Counted from the first letter of the stretch, positions 26,728-36,730 are shown. The stretch: DNA of 64,000 bases from Pedobacter nutrimenti (GCF_003208655.1 NZ_QKLU01000002.1:498285-562284); one strand, 5' to 3'. Made by a program: numbers and translations. The notes: generated by a model from the letters alone, not told the origin.

Positions 26728-27567
26728 TTGAAAATAATAAATACGATAGCAGCATTAAAAATGCTGCTCGAGCCATTGAAAGCGGCTGGGCAAAAAATAG
26801 CATTGGTTCCAACAATGGGCGCATTGCACAAAGGGCACGTTTCCCTGATCGACATGGCAAAAGAACAGGCAGATCAGGTGGTTTGCAGTATTTTTGTAAA
26901 CCCTACACAATTTACAGATCCGAAGGATCTTGAAAAATATCCCCGCCCATTGGAACATGATATAAAAATGCTGGAGGAAGCAGGTTGTGATGTGGTGTTT
27001 ATGCCTTCGGTAAAAGAAATGTATCCCACAAAAGAAAACTGGCATATCGATCTGGGCAGTGCAGAATTTTTACTCGAGGGGGAGTTCAGAAAAGGACACT
27101 ACCAGGGGGTTACCCAAATTGTAAAAAAACTGTTTGATGCAGTGGACCCTGATCTTGCTTTTTTTGGACAGAAAGACTTTCAGCAGGTCCTGATGATTGA
27201 AAATATGGTTGCTTATTTTAAGTTGCCCGTAAAAATCATTACCTGCCCTATTATCAGGGAAAACGATGGCTTGGCCATGAGTTCTAGGAATATTCATTTA
27301 TCGGCACAGGACAGGGTGAATGCGCTTGTTTTGAGCAGGGCACTAGCTTATGTGGTCGATCATTTCAAGACCCTTCCGGTGGCACAGTTGCTGGAAAAAG
27401 CCAAAGAGATGATCCGGAAAACTCCAGGCGTGGAACTGGACTATTTTACCATCGCAAACGGAAAAACGTTGCTTCCCGAACAAGATAAAGATGCAGGAAA
27501 TCTGGTGGCGCTGGTTGCAGCAAAGGTTGGGGAGACCCGTCTGATCGATAACATGATACTCAGCTGA
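26728..27567 (+). CDS. panC: Pantothenate synthetase
   Basis: The 279-residue enzyme joins pantoate and beta-alanine using ATP, the last step to pantothenate (CoA precursor). The HIGH-type motif is MGALHKGH, followed by FVNPTQF, FFGQKDFQQV and the KMSKS-like stretch AMSSRN. I start at the TTG at 26728 (MKIINTIAALK), where PanC proteins usually begin; an in-frame TTG at 26701 would add nine residues over a promoter-like sequence. panD follows 45 bases later with its own promoter. Confidence 0.96.
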   Translation: MKIINTIAALKMLLEPLKAAGQKIALVPTMGALHKGHVSLIDMAKEQADQVVCSIFVNPTQFTDPKDLEKYPRPLEHDIKMLEEAGCDVVFMPSVKEMYPTKENWHIDLGSAEFLLEGEFRKGHYQGVTQIVKKLFDAVDPDLAFFGQKDFQQVLMIENMVAYFKLPVKIITCPIIRENDGLAMSSRNIHLSAQDRVNALVLSRALAYVVDHFKTLPVAQLLEKAKEMIRKTPGVELDYFTIANGKTLLPEQDKDAGNLVALVAAKVGETRLIDNMILS

Positions 27568-27600
27568 AAAAACTATGCCAGTATTCCTTATAAGTTTACC

Positions 27601-27608
27601 TAACTTTG
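27601..27608 (+). promoter_or_regulatory. -7 promoter element of panD
   Basis: TAACTTTG, exact TAnnTTTG, only 4 bases before the panD ATG. Predicts a leaderless transcript. Confidence 0.5.
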
Positions 27609-27612
27609 CACT

Positions 27613-27963
27613 ATGATTATCGAGGTCTTAAAATCGAAAATACACCGTGTTAAAGTAACACAGGCAGAATTGAACTATGTGGGCAGCATTACCATTGATG
27701 AAGATCTGATGGATGCGGCACAAATCATAGCAAACGAGAAGGTTCAGATTGTGAACAATAATAATGGTGAGCGCTTTGAAACCTATGTCATCAAAGGGGA
27801 AAGAGGCACGGGAACTGTTTGTCTGAATGGGGCTACAGCCAGAAAAGTACAGGTTGGGGATATCCTGATCATTATGTCGTATGGCTCCTTGCCAATTGAA
27901 GAGGCAAAAAAATATCATCCGATACTTGTTTTTCCTGATGACAATAATCATCTGCTGAAATAA
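27613..27963 (+). CDS. panD: Aspartate 1-decarboxylase
   Basis: The 116-residue proenzyme makes beta-alanine from aspartate for pantothenate. It self-cleaves at a Gly-Ser bond, seen here as YVGS (Ser around residue 25), leaving the pyruvoyl group. Conserved [26 protein letters not shown] and [10 protein letters not shown] stretches are present and length is normal. Works with PanC directly upstream. Confidence 0.97.
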   Translation: MIIEVLKSKIHRVKVTQAELNYVGSITIDEDLMDAAQIIANEKVQIVNNNNGERFETYVIKGERGTGTVCLNGATARKVQVGDILIIMSYGSLPIEEAKKYHPILVFPDDNNHLLK

Positions 27964-28035
27964 AAAGTTTAAAGCTTCATTTAAGTAGGCTTAATAAATT
28001 GCTATGCAACCATAGTAATTTGATTTAGAAATAAC

Positions 28036-28043
28036 TAAATTTG
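28036..28043 (+). promoter_or_regulatory. -7 promoter element of the acyl-CoA dehydrogenase gene
   Basis: TAAATTTG, exact TAnnTTTG, 30 bases before the ATG at 28074. It overlaps a TTG that would otherwise extend the frame. Confidence 0.55.
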
Positions 28044-28073
28044 GCGAAATGTGTTTTTCTAAATATAAAAATT

Positions 28074-29213
28074 ATGCTATTTCAATTAAGTGAAGAACAA
28101 TTAATGATCCAGCAGGCGGCAAGGGACTTTGCGCAAAATGAGCTGAAGCCTGGTGTCATTGAACGTGATGAACATCAAAAATTTCCTGCAGAACAAGTCA
28201 AAAAATTAGGTGAACTGGGCTTTTTGGGTATGATGGTATCCGAAAAATATAACGGCAGCGGTTTAGATGCGCTGTCTTATGTCCTGGTGATGGAGGAGCT
28301 TTCAAAAGTGGACGCTTCTGCCTCTGTGGTTGTCTCTGTAAACAATTCCTTGGTTTGCTATGGATTGGAGTCTTATGGTTCGGAATTTCAGAAAGAAAAA
28401 TACCTGAAGCCTTTAGCTAGCGGACAGCAGATTGGTGCTTTTTGTTTGTCAGAACCAGAAGCGGGCTCTGACGCAACTTCGCAGCAAACCACAGCAGAAG
28501 ATAAAGGTGATTATTACTTACTTAACGGAACAAAAAACTGGATTACGAATGGAAGTACTGCTTCTACTTATCTAGTGATTGCACAAACGCATAAAGAGTT
28601 GAAGCATAAAGGGATCAATGCTTTTATTGTGGAAAAGGGGATGGAAGGTTTTACCGTTGGGCCTAAAGAGAATAAGCTTGGTATCCGCGGATCTGATACG
28701 CATTCTCTAATGTTCAATGACGTAAAGGTGCCCAAAGAGAACCGTATTGGTGAGGATGGTTTTGGTTTTAAATTTGCGATGAAAACCCTGGAAGGCGGAA
28801 GGATCGGTATCGCGGCACAGGCCTTGGGTATTGCAACAGGAGCCTATGAACTTGCACTCGAATATTCCAAACAAAGGAAAGCTTTCGGTAAGCCAATCTC
28901 CGACCATCAGGCCATTGCTTTTAAACTGGCAGATATGGCCACACAAATTGAAGCAGCCAGATTATTGGTTTATAAAGCCGCATGGTTAAAAGACCAGGGA
29001 CAGTCTTATACCCTGGCCGGTTCAATGGCAAAATTGTATGCCTCTAAAGTGGCTATGGATGTGACCGTTGAGGCGGTACAGATTCATGGGGGTTATGGAT
29101 TTGTTAAAGAATACCATGTGGAAAGGTTGATGCGTGATGCCAAGATCACCCAGATTTACGAAGGTACTTCAGAGATTCAGAAACTGGTGATTTCGAGGGA
29201 TATATTAAAATAA
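28074..29213 (+). CDS. Acyl-CoA dehydrogenase, short-chain type
   Basis: The 379-residue flavoenzyme introduces the trans-2 double bond in acyl-CoA in beta-oxidation or branched-chain amino-acid breakdown. It shows the FAD-binding CLSEPEAGSDA, the WITNG motif, the signature ERFGKPI-like KAFGKPISDHQAI, and the catalytic Glu in IYEGTSEIQ. Length is right for butyryl-CoA-type enzymes; exact chain specificity is uncertain. The frame opens at 28041, but the ATG at 28074 fits the family start. Confidence 0.95.
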   Translation: MLFQLSEEQLMIQQAARDFAQNELKPGVIERDEHQKFPAEQVKKLGELGFLGMMVSEKYNGSGLDALSYVLVMEELSKVDASASVVVSVNNSLVCYGLESYGSEFQKEKYLKPLASGQQIGAFCLSEPEAGSDATSQQTTAEDKGDYYLLNGTKNWITNGSTASTYLVIAQTHKELKHKGINAFIVEKGMEGFTVGPKENKLGIRGSDTHSLMFNDVKVPKENRIGEDGFGFKFAMKTLEGGRIGIAAQALGIATGAYELALEYSKQRKAFGKPISDHQAIAFKLADMATQIEAARLLVYKAAWLKDQGQSYTLAGSMAKLYASKVAMDVTVEAVQIHGGYGFVKEYHVERLMRDAKITQIYEGTSEIQKLVISRDILK

Positions 29214-29256
29214 AAAGCAAAAAGAAAGCGCTTTTTAAGCGCTTTCTTTTTGCTTT
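29214..29256. terminator. Bidirectional terminator after the acyl-CoA dehydrogenase
   Basis: A perfect 20-bp stem (core GAAAGCGCTT/AAGCGCTTTC) with a 3-base TTT loop, flanked by A and T runs. It overlaps the stop codon of the convergent membrane-protein gene. Confidence 0.92.
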
Positions 29257-29602
29257 AATTTCTCTCCGTGCCGGCAATGCTACTGAAAATAGCCTTTAAA
29301 AGGGCCAGTACAATGGCAAGAATGGCTGCAGGCCAGAATCCATTAGTATGGAAACTGCTCATAAAATGCGAGACCAGCATAATCATTAACACGCTGATGA
29401 TAAAGGAAACCAGGCCCAGCGTTAGAAAATTAAGAGGAAAGGTCATTATCCTCAAAATAAAACCTACGGTTGCATTGGCCAGGGCAATCAGTAAAGCTGC
29501 AATAATGGCACTGCCATAGCTGTCTACACGTACGCCGTGTACCAGATGCGCACCGATAAATACGGCAAGGCCCATCAATAAGATTTCTACAATAAGTCTC
29601 AT
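29255..29602 (-). CDS. Four-helix membrane protein, YvlD/phage-holin-4-like family
   Basis: The 115-residue protein is almost all membrane: about four hydrophobic helices with motifs VRVDSYGSAIIAALLIALAN, FPLNFLTLGLVSFI and GFWPAAILAIVLA, as in the PF04020 family (YvlD). Despite the holin name, most such genes are chromosomal and not in prophages; there is no lysis gene here. Function unknown. Confidence 0.85.
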   Translation of the reverse strand: MRLIVEILLMGLAVFIGAHLVHGVRVDSYGSAIIAALLIALANATVGFILRIMTFPLNFLTLGLVSFIISVLMIMLVSHFMSSFHTNGFWPAAILAIVLALLKAIFSSIAGTERN

Positions 29603-29620
29603 AATGTTTAAATTAGTGTT

Positions 29621-30055
29621 ATGTTTTATCCTTATAAGAAGTTAAGCGGAGCTTTTTGCTTCCTGTGTTTGTTTATTGCCTGTACAACTGCAAATAATAA
29701 GCCAGTTTTGATCCGTTTTTCTCCAGATAGCGGTAGTGTTGTGGTCTCTGGTATTCATCCCGCAGGTTTACAGCGGCTTAAGTCTTTACCCGAAACGGAC
29801 TCTACTTTGAATGAATTGGTTTCTGTGTTGCAAACACCTTCTGAGCAGGATAGCCTGATCAGAGAAAAACTGGTTAAAGGTCATTTTGAACTTGGGGACA
29901 GTAGTGTTGTTTTTCATCCAGAGCAGCCTTTTGTAAAAGGAAGAACCTATCTGGTGGTGACTTACCTGAATGCACAATTTGGTGCTGCCGGGCAAATGAT
30001 GAAAGGACAGCTTCATGCGGGGGTAAAGCCTATGCAAAAAATATTAAAAAAGTAG
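29621..30055 (+). CDS. Small lipoprotein of unknown function
   Basis: The 144-residue protein has a signal with lipobox LFIAC (Cys21). The remainder has no domain I recognise; it contains PVLIRFSPDSGSVVVSGIHP, which resembles a short beta-sandwich strand pair. It is divergent from the YvlD-like gene (18 bases apart) and upstream of the rimP leader. Probably envelope-anchored. Confidence 0.65.
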   Translation: MFYPYKKLSGAFCFLCLFIACTTANNKPVLIRFSPDSGSVVVSGIHPAGLQRLKSLPETDSTLNELVSVLQTPSEQDSLIREKLVKGHFELGDSSVVFHPEQPFVKGRTYLVVTYLNAQFGAAGQMMKGQLHAGVKPMQKILKK

Positions 30056-30152
30056 AGTGTGTGAAGGAACCGTCGTTTTGTGAACAAGATCAACTCCTCT
30101 GTTGCCGGGGCCCGCAGGGAAAAACAAATTATATTCTAATAAAAAAAATTCT

Positions 30153-30160
30153 TACCTTTG
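30153..30160 (+). promoter_or_regulatory. -7 promoter element of rimP-nusA-infB
   Basis: TACCTTTG, exact TAnnTTTG, 61 bases before the rimP ATG; the leader contains the terminator-like hairpin at 30177-30204. Confidence 0.65.
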
Positions 30161-30176
30161 CACAGATATAGAGGGT

Positions 30177-30209
30177 AAGAGGGGGCAGGTGTCCCCTCTT
30201 TTCTGTTTT
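30177..30209 (+). promoter_or_regulatory. Terminator-like hairpin (attenuator) in the rimP leader
   Basis: AAGAGGGG pairs perfectly with CCCCTCTT around an 8-base loop and is followed by TTCTGTTTT. It lies between the promoter and the rimP ATG, so it could terminate most transcripts early and be relieved by factors, matching known NusA autoregulation in enterobacteria. Function is inferred. Confidence 0.7.
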
Positions 30210-30221
30210 AACAAATTGGTT

Positions 30222-30686
30222 ATGCAGGTTGAAAAGAGAGTAAAAGAACTGGTAGAAGAAAAGATTGCGGACAGACCGGAATTGTTTTTGGTGGAGGTTA
30301 AAATGCTTCCCAACAATAAACTTATCATTCATGTAGATGGTGATCAGGGTATCAGTATCCAGGATTGTGCGGCAATCAGCAGGCATGTTGGCTTTCATCT
30401 TGAAGAAGAAAATGCAATAGAAAAGGCTTATAACCTGGAAGTTTCTTCCCCGGGTGTAGGAGAGCCACTGAAGTTGAAAAGACAATATGATAAAAATATA
30501 GGCAGGGAGTTGAGTATAAAGCTTTCTTCAGGCGAGAAAAAAGAAGGTAAGTTGCTTGCTGTTTCTGAAAACGGAATAACCATAGAAGAGAAGCAGAAAG
30601 AAAAAGGTAAAAAAGTTCAATTGGTCGAAAGCCATATCGGACTGGAAGATATAACAGAATTAAAGGTTTTAATTTCATTTAAATAA
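30222..30686 (+). CDS. rimP: Ribosome maturation factor RimP
   Basis: The 154-residue protein helps assemble the 30S subunit. It shows the family stretches VDGDQGISIQDCAAISR, YNLEVSSPGVGEPL and the C-terminal Sm-like domain. The longer open frame reaches back to 30102, but that part covers the promoter and leader hairpin, so the ATG at 30222 is chosen. Next to nusA and infB as in most bacteria; ends 1 base before the nusA ATG. Confidence 0.95.
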   Translation: MQVEKRVKELVEEKIADRPELFLVEVKMLPNNKLIIHVDGDQGISIQDCAAISRHVGFHLEEENAIEKAYNLEVSSPGVGEPLKLKRQYDKNIGRELSIKLSSGEKKEGKLLAVSENGITIEEKQKEKGKKVQLVESHIGLEDITELKVLISFK

Positions 30687-30687
30687 A

Positions 30688-31923
30688 ATGAGCAATATTA
30701 ATTTAATCGATTCATTTCAGGAGTTTAAGGACTTCAAGAACATCGACCGCCCAACAGTGATTAGTGTGCTGGAAGAGGTGTTTCGCAGTATGTTGCGGAA
30801 AAAATATGGTACTGATGAGAATTGTGACGTCATTGTCAACCCGGATAACGGGGATTTGGAAATCTGGAGAACCAGAAAAGTGATGGAGGATGGGTTTTCT
30901 GAAGATGACGATCTGGAAATCGAACTGGCCGAAGTCAAACAGATTGATCCGGATATGGAAGTGGGTGATGACTATATTGAACAGATCACTTTAGAAAGCT
31001 TTGGACGCAGGGCCATACTGGCTGCACGTCAGACATTGGTCTCTAAAGTTCTGGAGTTGGAAAAAGACGAGATATTTAAAAAATACAAAGACCGTGTAGG
31101 TGAAATCGTTACAGGTGAGGTGTATCAGGTATGGAAAAAAGAAACCCTGGTGCTGGATGATGAAGGCAATGAGCTTTTGATGCCTAAAACTGAACAAATC
31201 CCTGCAGATTATTTCAAAAAAGGAGATACAGTTCGCGCAGTGATTTCTAAGGTTGATATGGTCAACAGTACACCAAAGATTATCATTTCAAGGATCGCTC
31301 CTGAGTTTTTACAACGATTGTTCGAAATTGAAGTACCGGAGATTTTTGATGGATTGATTACCATCAAGAAAATTGTGCGTGAACCAGGTGAACGTGCTAA
31401 GGTTGCTGTAGAATCTTATGATGACAGAATTGATCCTGTGGGTGCCTGTGTGGGTATGAAGGGATCACGTATCCACGGTATTGTAAGAGAACTTAAAAAT
31501 GAAAATATAGATGTAATTAACTTTACAAATAACATTTCATTGTACATCACAAGGGCGCTAAGTCCTGCAAAAATTACTTCTATTAAGCTCGACGATGCCA
31601 CTAAGCATGCTTCAGTTTACCTGAAGCCAGATCAGGTTTCCCTGGCCATTGGCCGTGGTGGACATAACATCAAACTGGCCGGAAAACTTACAGGCTATGA
31701 AATAGATGTTTATCGTGAAGCGGGTGAAGAAGATGAAGATGTGGATATCGAAGAATTCTCGGATGAAATCGATAGCTGGATTATTGATGAATTAAAAGCA
31801 ATCGGTTGTGATACAGCTAAAAGTGTACTTTCACTTTCTGTAGATGAACTGGTAAAACGTACTGACCTGGAAGAAGAAACGATCAAAGAAGTGATCAGCA
31901 TTCTACAGTCAGAATTTGAATAA
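30688..31923 (+). CDS. nusA: Transcription termination/antitermination factor NusA
   Basis: The 411-residue protein binds RNA polymerase and modulates pausing, termination and antitermination. Domains in order: N-terminal polymerase-binding domain (1-130), S1 domain (about 135-205), two KH domains (about 230-345, with GACVGMKGSRI and LAIGRGGHNIKLA), and one short acidic/helix-hairpin-helix C-terminus. It lacks the duplicated acidic repeats of E. coli NusA. Middle gene of the rimP-nusA-infB operon. Confidence 0.97.
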   Translation: MSNINLIDSFQEFKDFKNIDRPTVISVLEEVFRSMLRKKYGTDENCDVIVNPDNGDLEIWRTRKVMEDGFSEDDDLEIELAEVKQIDPDMEVGDDYIEQITLESFGRRAILAARQTLVSKVLELEKDEIFKKYKDRVGEIVTGEVYQVWKKETLVLDDEGNELLMPKTEQIPADYFKKGDTVRAVISKVDMVNSTPKIIISRIAPEFLQRLFEIEVPEIFDGLITIKKIVREPGERAKVAVESYDDRIDPVGACVGMKGSRIHGIVRELKNENIDVINFTNNISLYITRALSPAKITSIKLDDATKHASVYLKPDQVSLAIGRGGHNIKLAGKLTGYEIDVYREAGEEDEDVDIEEFSDEIDSWIIDELKAIGCDTAKSVLSLSVDELVKRTDLEEETIKEVISILQSEFE

Positions 31924-32014
31924 ACGTAGCTTGTTAGACCCATATTGATACCAGGGAAGCATGTGTGAAAATAAAAACAAATTAAATCGCATGGAATAAA
32001 ACAAGAATAAACGT

Positions 32015-32022
32015 TACTTTTG
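32015..32022 (+). promoter_or_regulatory. -7 promoter element of infB
   Basis: TACTTTTG, exact TAnnTTTG, 31 bases before the infB ATG in the 130-base gap after nusA. infB can probably be expressed alone. Confidence 0.6.
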
Positions 32023-32053
32023 TATAAGAATTAAAGAAAAAAGAGGATTATCA

Positions 32054-35000
32054 ATGTCAGACGACAAACCAATAATTTTATTTAAGGCAGTTAAGGAACT
32101 TAACGTAGGGATCGCTACGGCCGTTGAGTTTCTGGAAAAGAAAGGCTTTTCTGTCGAGAATAAACCCACAACAAAGCTTTCAAGAGATATGTACGATGCA
32201 TTATTGAAAGAATTTCAGGGAGATAAAATCGTAAAAGAAGAAGCCAATCAGATTGTCATTGGTAAAATTCGTCGTGATGAGCCGGAAGTAATTGAAAAAA
32301 CTTCCGAGGCTCCGCAAAAAAATGTAGATTTTGAAAATGAGGGTGTTTTAATCAAAAACCTTCATTCCTATACACCACCTGCGGAGAAAATAAAAGAAGA
32401 ACAACCTGTTGTAAAAGAGCAGAGCCCGGCCCCTGTTAAAGAAGAGCCTGTAGAAAAAGCAATTGAAAAAACAGAGGAAAGTGCTTTGCCTGGCGTGAAA
32501 ATTATTGGTAAAATAAATCTCGATGATTTAAATGCCAAAACACGTCCGGTTAAAAAAGAGGAAACTCCTGCGGCCCCTGTTCAGGAAGTGAAAAAGGAGC
32601 ACCCGGTTACAGAAGTGATCAGGGAGACCCCTAAAGAAGAGGTTAAAGAGGAAAAACCTTTAGAGACCCAGGCCAAGCCAGCACAGTCAATTCCCGAAGC
32701 TAAAGTGGAAGAGAAACCCAAAACGGAAGAGCAGCCTGTTGCAGCAAAACCAGAACCGGTAAAGGAAATGGTAGAACCGAAAATAGAAAAACCTGAAGAG
32801 GTAGAGGTGATTAAAGCCAGATCAGTAAAACTGTCGGGGCCGAATATTATAGGTAAAATTGTATTGCCTGTAACACCTGACCGAAAATCCCAGCCTATTG
32901 CTTCCTCTAATGACAGCGAGAGTGCGAAACGGAAACGGAAAAGAAAAAAGACCCCTGGAGGACATCCCGGACAGGGACAAAACCAGAACCAGAATCCTGG
33001 GCAGAACACGGCACAGCAGTCTGGTGGAAACCAGCAGAATCCTCCAAGACCAGCTGGTGCACCTACTTTCACCAATAGGCCTGATTTTAGGAACAATACA
33101 AATAATGCAGCCAGCAGGCCAAATTTCAGAAACAATAAACCAGGAGGTGCTCCGGGTGTTTCCAAGGAAGAGCCTACTGAAAAGGAAATCCAGGATCAAA
33201 TTAAAGCGACACTGGCCCGTTTAAGCGGAGCCGGAAAATCAGGTAAGTTTGCACAGAGGGCAAAATTGCGTCGTCAAAAACGGGATGATGTGGCCATGTC
33301 TGCTGATGAGGCTGCTTTAGAACAGGAATTACAATCCAAAGTATTAAAGGTTACCGAGTTTGTTACGGCAAACGAACTGGCCAATATGATGGATGTACCG
33401 GTAACAAAAATTATCGGAACTTGTATGAGTCTTGGAATGTTTGTGTCGATCAACCAGCGTTTGGATGCAGAGACCTTAACGATCGTTGCTGATGAATTTG
33501 GTTATGAAATCCAGTTTGTTAAACCGGATGATGAAAGTGATATTTTAATTGAAGAAGAGGATTCAGAAGAAGATTTACAACCAAGAGCTCCCGTTGTAAC
33601 CATCATGGGACACGTGGATCATGGTAAAACCTCTTTACTGGATTATATCCGTAAAGCAAATGTGGTTGCCGGTGAGGCCGGAGGTATAACCCAGCACATT
33701 GGTGCTTATATGGTGACTACACCAACAGGGAAAAAAGTTACCTTCCTGGATACCCCAGGTCACGAAGCCTTTACAGCGATGCGTGCACGTGGTGCCAAGG
33801 TAGCAGATATTGCTATTATTGTTGTTGCTGCAGATGATGCGGTGATGCCTCAAACAAAAGAGGCCATTAACCACGCCCAGGCAGCAGGTGTGCCATTGGT
33901 ATTTGCCTTTACAAAAATTGACAAACCAGGTGCAAATTCCGACAAAATCCGTGAGCAATTGTCCATGATGAATATCCTGGTAGAAGATTGGGGTGGTAAA
34001 TTCCAGTCTCAGGAGATCTCTGGTAAAAGCGGATTAAATGTTGACTTATTACTTGAAAAAGTATTGCTGGAGGCTGAATTATTGGAGTTGAAAGCGAATC
34101 CGGATAAACGTGCCACAGGTAGTGTGATTGAGGCAACCCTAGATAAGGGCCGTGGTATTGTAACCACAGTTCTGGTACAGGCAGGTACTTTAAAGATTGG
34201 AGACCCTATTCTGGCCGGTAGTTATAGCGGACGTGTAAAAGCGTTGTTTAACGAACGTGGTCAGAAAGTAGATAATGCTGGTCCTTCTGTACCGGTGCAG
34301 GTATTGGGTATGCAAGGTGCGCCTACAGCAGGTGACAGGTTCAATGCACTGGAAAGTGAAGTAGAAGCCAGGGAAATTGCAAACAAACGTTTACAGTTAA
34401 TGCGTGAACAAGGTTTGCGTACCCAAAAACACATTACATTGGATGAGATTGGCCGTCGTTTGGCGATCGGTAACTTTAAAGAGTTAAACCTGATCATTAA
34501 AGGAGATGTGGATGGTTCTATCGAGGCATTATCGGATTCATTATTGAAATTATCTACAGAAGAGATACAAGTGAATATCATCAGTAAGGCGGTAGGTCAG
34601 ATTTCAGAGTCTGATGTATTGCTGGCTTCTGCTTCTGATGCGATTATTATTGGTTTCCAGGTTCGCCCATCATCAGGAGCACGTAAGCTTGCTGAAGCCG
34701 AGCAAATTGATATCCGTTTGTATTCTATCATCTATGATGCGATCAATGAGATCAAAGCAGCGATGGAAGGTATGTTGGCCCCAGAATTTGAAGAGAAGAT
34801 CACTGCAAATGTTGAGATCAGAGAGACCTTCAAAATTACCAAAGTGGGAACAATTGCAGGATGTATGGTGTTGGATGGTACAATTACCAGAAACAGCAAA
34901 ATCCGTATTGTGCGGGATGGTGTGGTCATTTACACCGGTGAACTGGCTTCCCTGAAACGTTATAAAGATGATGTGAAAGAAGTAACCAGAGGTTACGAGT

Positions 35001-35089
35001 GCGGTCTGAATATCCAGAACTTTAATAATATTGAAGTTGGAGATATCGTAGAAGCCTATGAACAGGTAGAAGTAAAAAGGAAATTGTAA
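32054..35089 (+). CDS. infB: Translation initiation factor IF-2
   Basis: The 1011-residue GTPase delivers initiator tRNA to the ribosome. An IF2N domain (residues 1-60) is followed by a long Lys/Glu/Pro-rich and then Asn/Gln/Pro-rich low-complexity stretch (about 80-390), a second IF2N-like part, and the GTPase core: G1 [10 protein letters not shown]3 DTPGHEAF, G4 FTKIDK. Domains II-IV and the C-terminal tRNA-binding domain are complete. Ends in a strong terminator. Confidence 0.98.
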   Translation: MSDDKPIILFKAVKELNVGIATAVEFLEKKGFSVENKPTTKLSRDMYDALLKEFQGDKIVKEEANQIVIGKIRRDEPEVIEKTSEAPQKNVDFENEGVLIKNLHSYTPPAEKIKEEQPVVKEQSPAPVKEEPVEKAIEKTEESALPGVKIIGKINLDDLNAKTRPVKKEETPAAPVQEVKKEHPVTEVIRETPKEEVKEEKPLETQAKPAQSIPEAKVEEKPKTEEQPVAAKPEPVKEMVEPKIEKPEEVEVIKARSVKLSGPNIIGKIVLPVTPDRKSQPIASSNDSESAKRKRKRKKTPGGHPGQGQNQNQNPGQNTAQQSGGNQQNPPRPAGAPTFTNRPDFRNNTNNAASRPNFRNNKPGGAPGVSKEEPTEKEIQDQIKATLARLSGAGKSGKFAQRAKLRRQKRDDVAMSADEAALEQELQSKVLKVTEFVTANELANMMDVPVTKIIGTCMSLGMFVSINQRLDAETLTIVADEFGYEIQFVKPDDESDILIEEEDSEEDLQPRAPVVTIMGHVDHGKTSLLDYIRKANVVAGEAGGITQHIGAYMVTTPTGKKVTFLDTPGHEAFTAMRARGAKVADIAIIVVAADDAVMPQTKEAINHAQAAGVPLVFAFTKIDKPGANSDKIREQLSMMNILVEDWGGKFQSQEISGKSGLNVDLLLEKVLLEAELLELKANPDKRATGSVIEATLDKGRGIVTTVLVQAGTLKIGDPILAGSYSGRVKALFNERGQKVDNAGPSVPVQVLGMQGAPTAGDRFNALESEVEAREIANKRLQLMREQGLRTQKHITLDEIGRRLAIGNFKELNLIIKGDVDGSIEALSDSLLKLSTEEIQVNIISKAVGQISESDVLLASASDAIIIGFQVRPSSGARKLAEAEQIDIRLYSIIYDAINEIKAAMEGMLAPEFEEKITANVEIRETFKITKVGTIAGCMVLDGTITRNSKIRIVRDGVVIYTGELASLKRYKDDVKEVTRGYECGLNIQNFNNIEVGDIVEAYEQVEVKRKL

Positions 35090-35100
35090 TTCACAATCCC

Positions 35101-35152
35101 ATAAACTAAAAAAGCCGCAGGAATTTATATTCCTGCGGCTTTTTTAGTTTAT
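35101..35152. terminator. Terminator after infB
   Basis: A perfect 24-bp stem (core AAAAAAGCCGCAGGAAT) with a TTAT tetraloop, symmetrical enough to work on both strands. Confidence 0.95.
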
Positions 35153-35345
35153 ATAAAAATTATTTTCCAGTTTTATGTAGATTTTTTGTGATAAAAAATT
35201 TCTTATTTTTTGGTTTTTATGTGGTTTATTTTTATAATTTATCGTTTAAATTGTTTTTTGGTGTTATCATTGGATAATAATTTTCTTTAATATTCGTTTG
35301 AGAAAAGTTAAGCCGTTGTGTTTACGGTTAAATGACATTGAATAT
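35153..35345. other. AT-rich gap before the polysaccharide region
   Basis: Very AT-rich with no clear -7 element or frame. It marks the change from core genes to the lower-GC glycosyltransferase region. Confidence 0.5.
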
Positions 35346-36149
35346 ATGAGCTGGTTAAAAAAGATTCTATCAAAAAAAGAGATACACTCTTACTATTTAA
35401 CAATATGTTGCATTGCAAAAGATGAAGATGATTATTTATCTGAATGGATTAACTTTCATTTAAAAGCCGGCGTCGACTATTTCTATATTTATGATAATGG
35501 AAGTAAGGTTCCTATAAAGACGATAATCAGTGAAGCAGGATTGTCTGCTTATGTAAAAGTTATAGAGATGCCAGGAAAAAGTAAACAGGTTAAAGCTTAT
35601 AAAAACTGTTTAAGACGCTTTGGTAAAACTTCTAAATGGATTGCTTTTATAGATCTGGATGAGTTTATTTTAGCGAAATCGACTAAAGGCAATTTACCTC
35701 TTTTTTTGAAGGCTTATGAGCCTTATGGTGCACTTGCGGTGAACTGGCAAATGTTTGGCTCGGCATATCATTTAAAGCGTACAAACCGGCCTCAATTGGA
35801 GAGCTTTACCTTAAAGGCAGAAGAAAATTATTATAAAAACACACATGTCAAATCAATTGTCCAGCCCAAATATGTTAAGGATAAAGGGAATGCCCATTTT
35901 TTTAAATTTATAGATGGATACTTTGCTGTTAATGAGAATTTTAATATTGTCGAGGGAAGCTTTTCGAATGTAAGTGTAAATAAGATACAGATTAATCATT
36001 ATTATTGCCGGTCTCTGGAGGAATATAAAGAGAAAGTGATTAGGGGAATTGCAGATACAAAAAGACCCAGGCAAATGGACGAATTCTATGAACATGATCG
36101 TGATTCAAACGCATTAGAAGATAAAACTATTTTAGGCTTATTTTCATAA
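35346..36149 (+). CDS. Glycosyltransferase family 92-like (DUF23)
   Basis: The 267-residue protein resembles GT92/DUF23 transferases: TICCIAKDEDDYLSEWINFHL near the start, GVDYFYIYDNGS, and IAFIDLDEFI with a DxD-type metal site. These GT-A enzymes add sugars such as galactose to surface glycans. The open frame reaches a TTG at 35298; the ATG at 35346 starts at MSWLKKIL and seems better. First gene of the polysaccharide region, alone on the plus strand. Confidence 0.85.
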   Translation: MSWLKKILSKKEIHSYYLTICCIAKDEDDYLSEWINFHLKAGVDYFYIYDNGSKVPIKTIISEAGLSAYVKVIEMPGKSKQVKAYKNCLRRFGKTSKWIAFIDLDEFILAKSTKGNLPLFLKAYEPYGALAVNWQMFGSAYHLKRTNRPQLESFTLKAEENYYKNTHVKSIVQPKYVKDKGNAHFFKFIDGYFAVNENFNIVEGSFSNVSVNKIQINHYYCRSLEEYKEKVIRGIADTKRPRQMDEFYEHDRDSNALEDKTILGLFS

Positions 36150-36222
36150 AAGGGCTGCCGGAGCCAAAACCAAGAAATTATTGAAAAGTATTGCCAAAAA
36201 GTAATTATGGGAATAATGTATC

Positions 36223-36720
36223 TTATTTACCTGAAATTTTCTGAATGAGCTTGGTGGAAGAATGGCCATCTACAAACTCAATAGTTTGCACTTCTCCGCC
36301 ATTTTCCTGAACTTCTTTGGCGCCGACTATGTTTTCAATCTGGTAATCTGCACCTTTTACCAATACATCAGGAAGAACCTCTTTGATCAGCCTTAGCGGG
36401 GTATCTTCTTCAAAGATAATGACAGCATCTACAAAAAACATAGCCGCAAGAATAGATGCTCTGCTGTTTTCCGGATTAATCGGCCTGGTTTCTCCTTTTA
36501 AGCGTTTTACAGAGCTATCTGCATTCAATCCAATGATGAGCCTGGTTCCAAGGGACGCTGCCTTTAAAAGGTAGCTGAGGTGGCCAATGTGTAAAAGATC
36601 GAAGACTCCGTTTGTAAACACAATTTTTTCGCCATCTTTTTTCCATTTTGCAATCAGTTGGGAGATATTTTGATCATTGTAAACCTTTTGCTGTGCAAGT
36701 TTTTCCAGGGTATCTATCAT
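36223..36720 (-). CDS. hldC: Heptose 1-phosphate adenylyltransferase
   Basis: The 165-residue nucleotidyltransferase corresponds to the C-terminal domain of E. coli HldE (RfaE2): TNGVFDLLHIGHLSYL with the HxGH motif, then GLNADSSVKRLKG and the late EFVDGHSST. It activates D-glycero-beta-D-manno-heptose 1-phosphate with ATP to ADP-heptose for LPS core. An ATG at 36744 overlapping gmhA would add eight residues. Third gene of the hldA-gmhA-hldC operon. Confidence 0.93.
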   Translation of the reverse strand: MIDTLEKLAQQKVYNDQNISQLIAKWKKDGEKIVFTNGVFDLLHIGHLSYLLKAASLGTRLIIGLNADSSVKRLKGETRPINPENSRASILAAMFFVDAVIIFEEDTPLRLIKEVLPDVLVKGADYQIENIVGAKEVQENGGEVQTIEFVDGHSSTKLIQKISGK

Positions 36721-36730
36721 ATGGTTTGGA

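Noticed and set aside
29255..29602. Phage holin or prophage trace
   Set aside because: The PF04020/YvlD-type protein is a common chromosomal membrane protein; no lysin, integrase or phage gene is near.
32581..33165. A long minus-strand frame within infB
   Set aside because: It is the reverse of the low-complexity Glu/Lys/Pro region of IF-2; its composition follows from that and it has no promoter.
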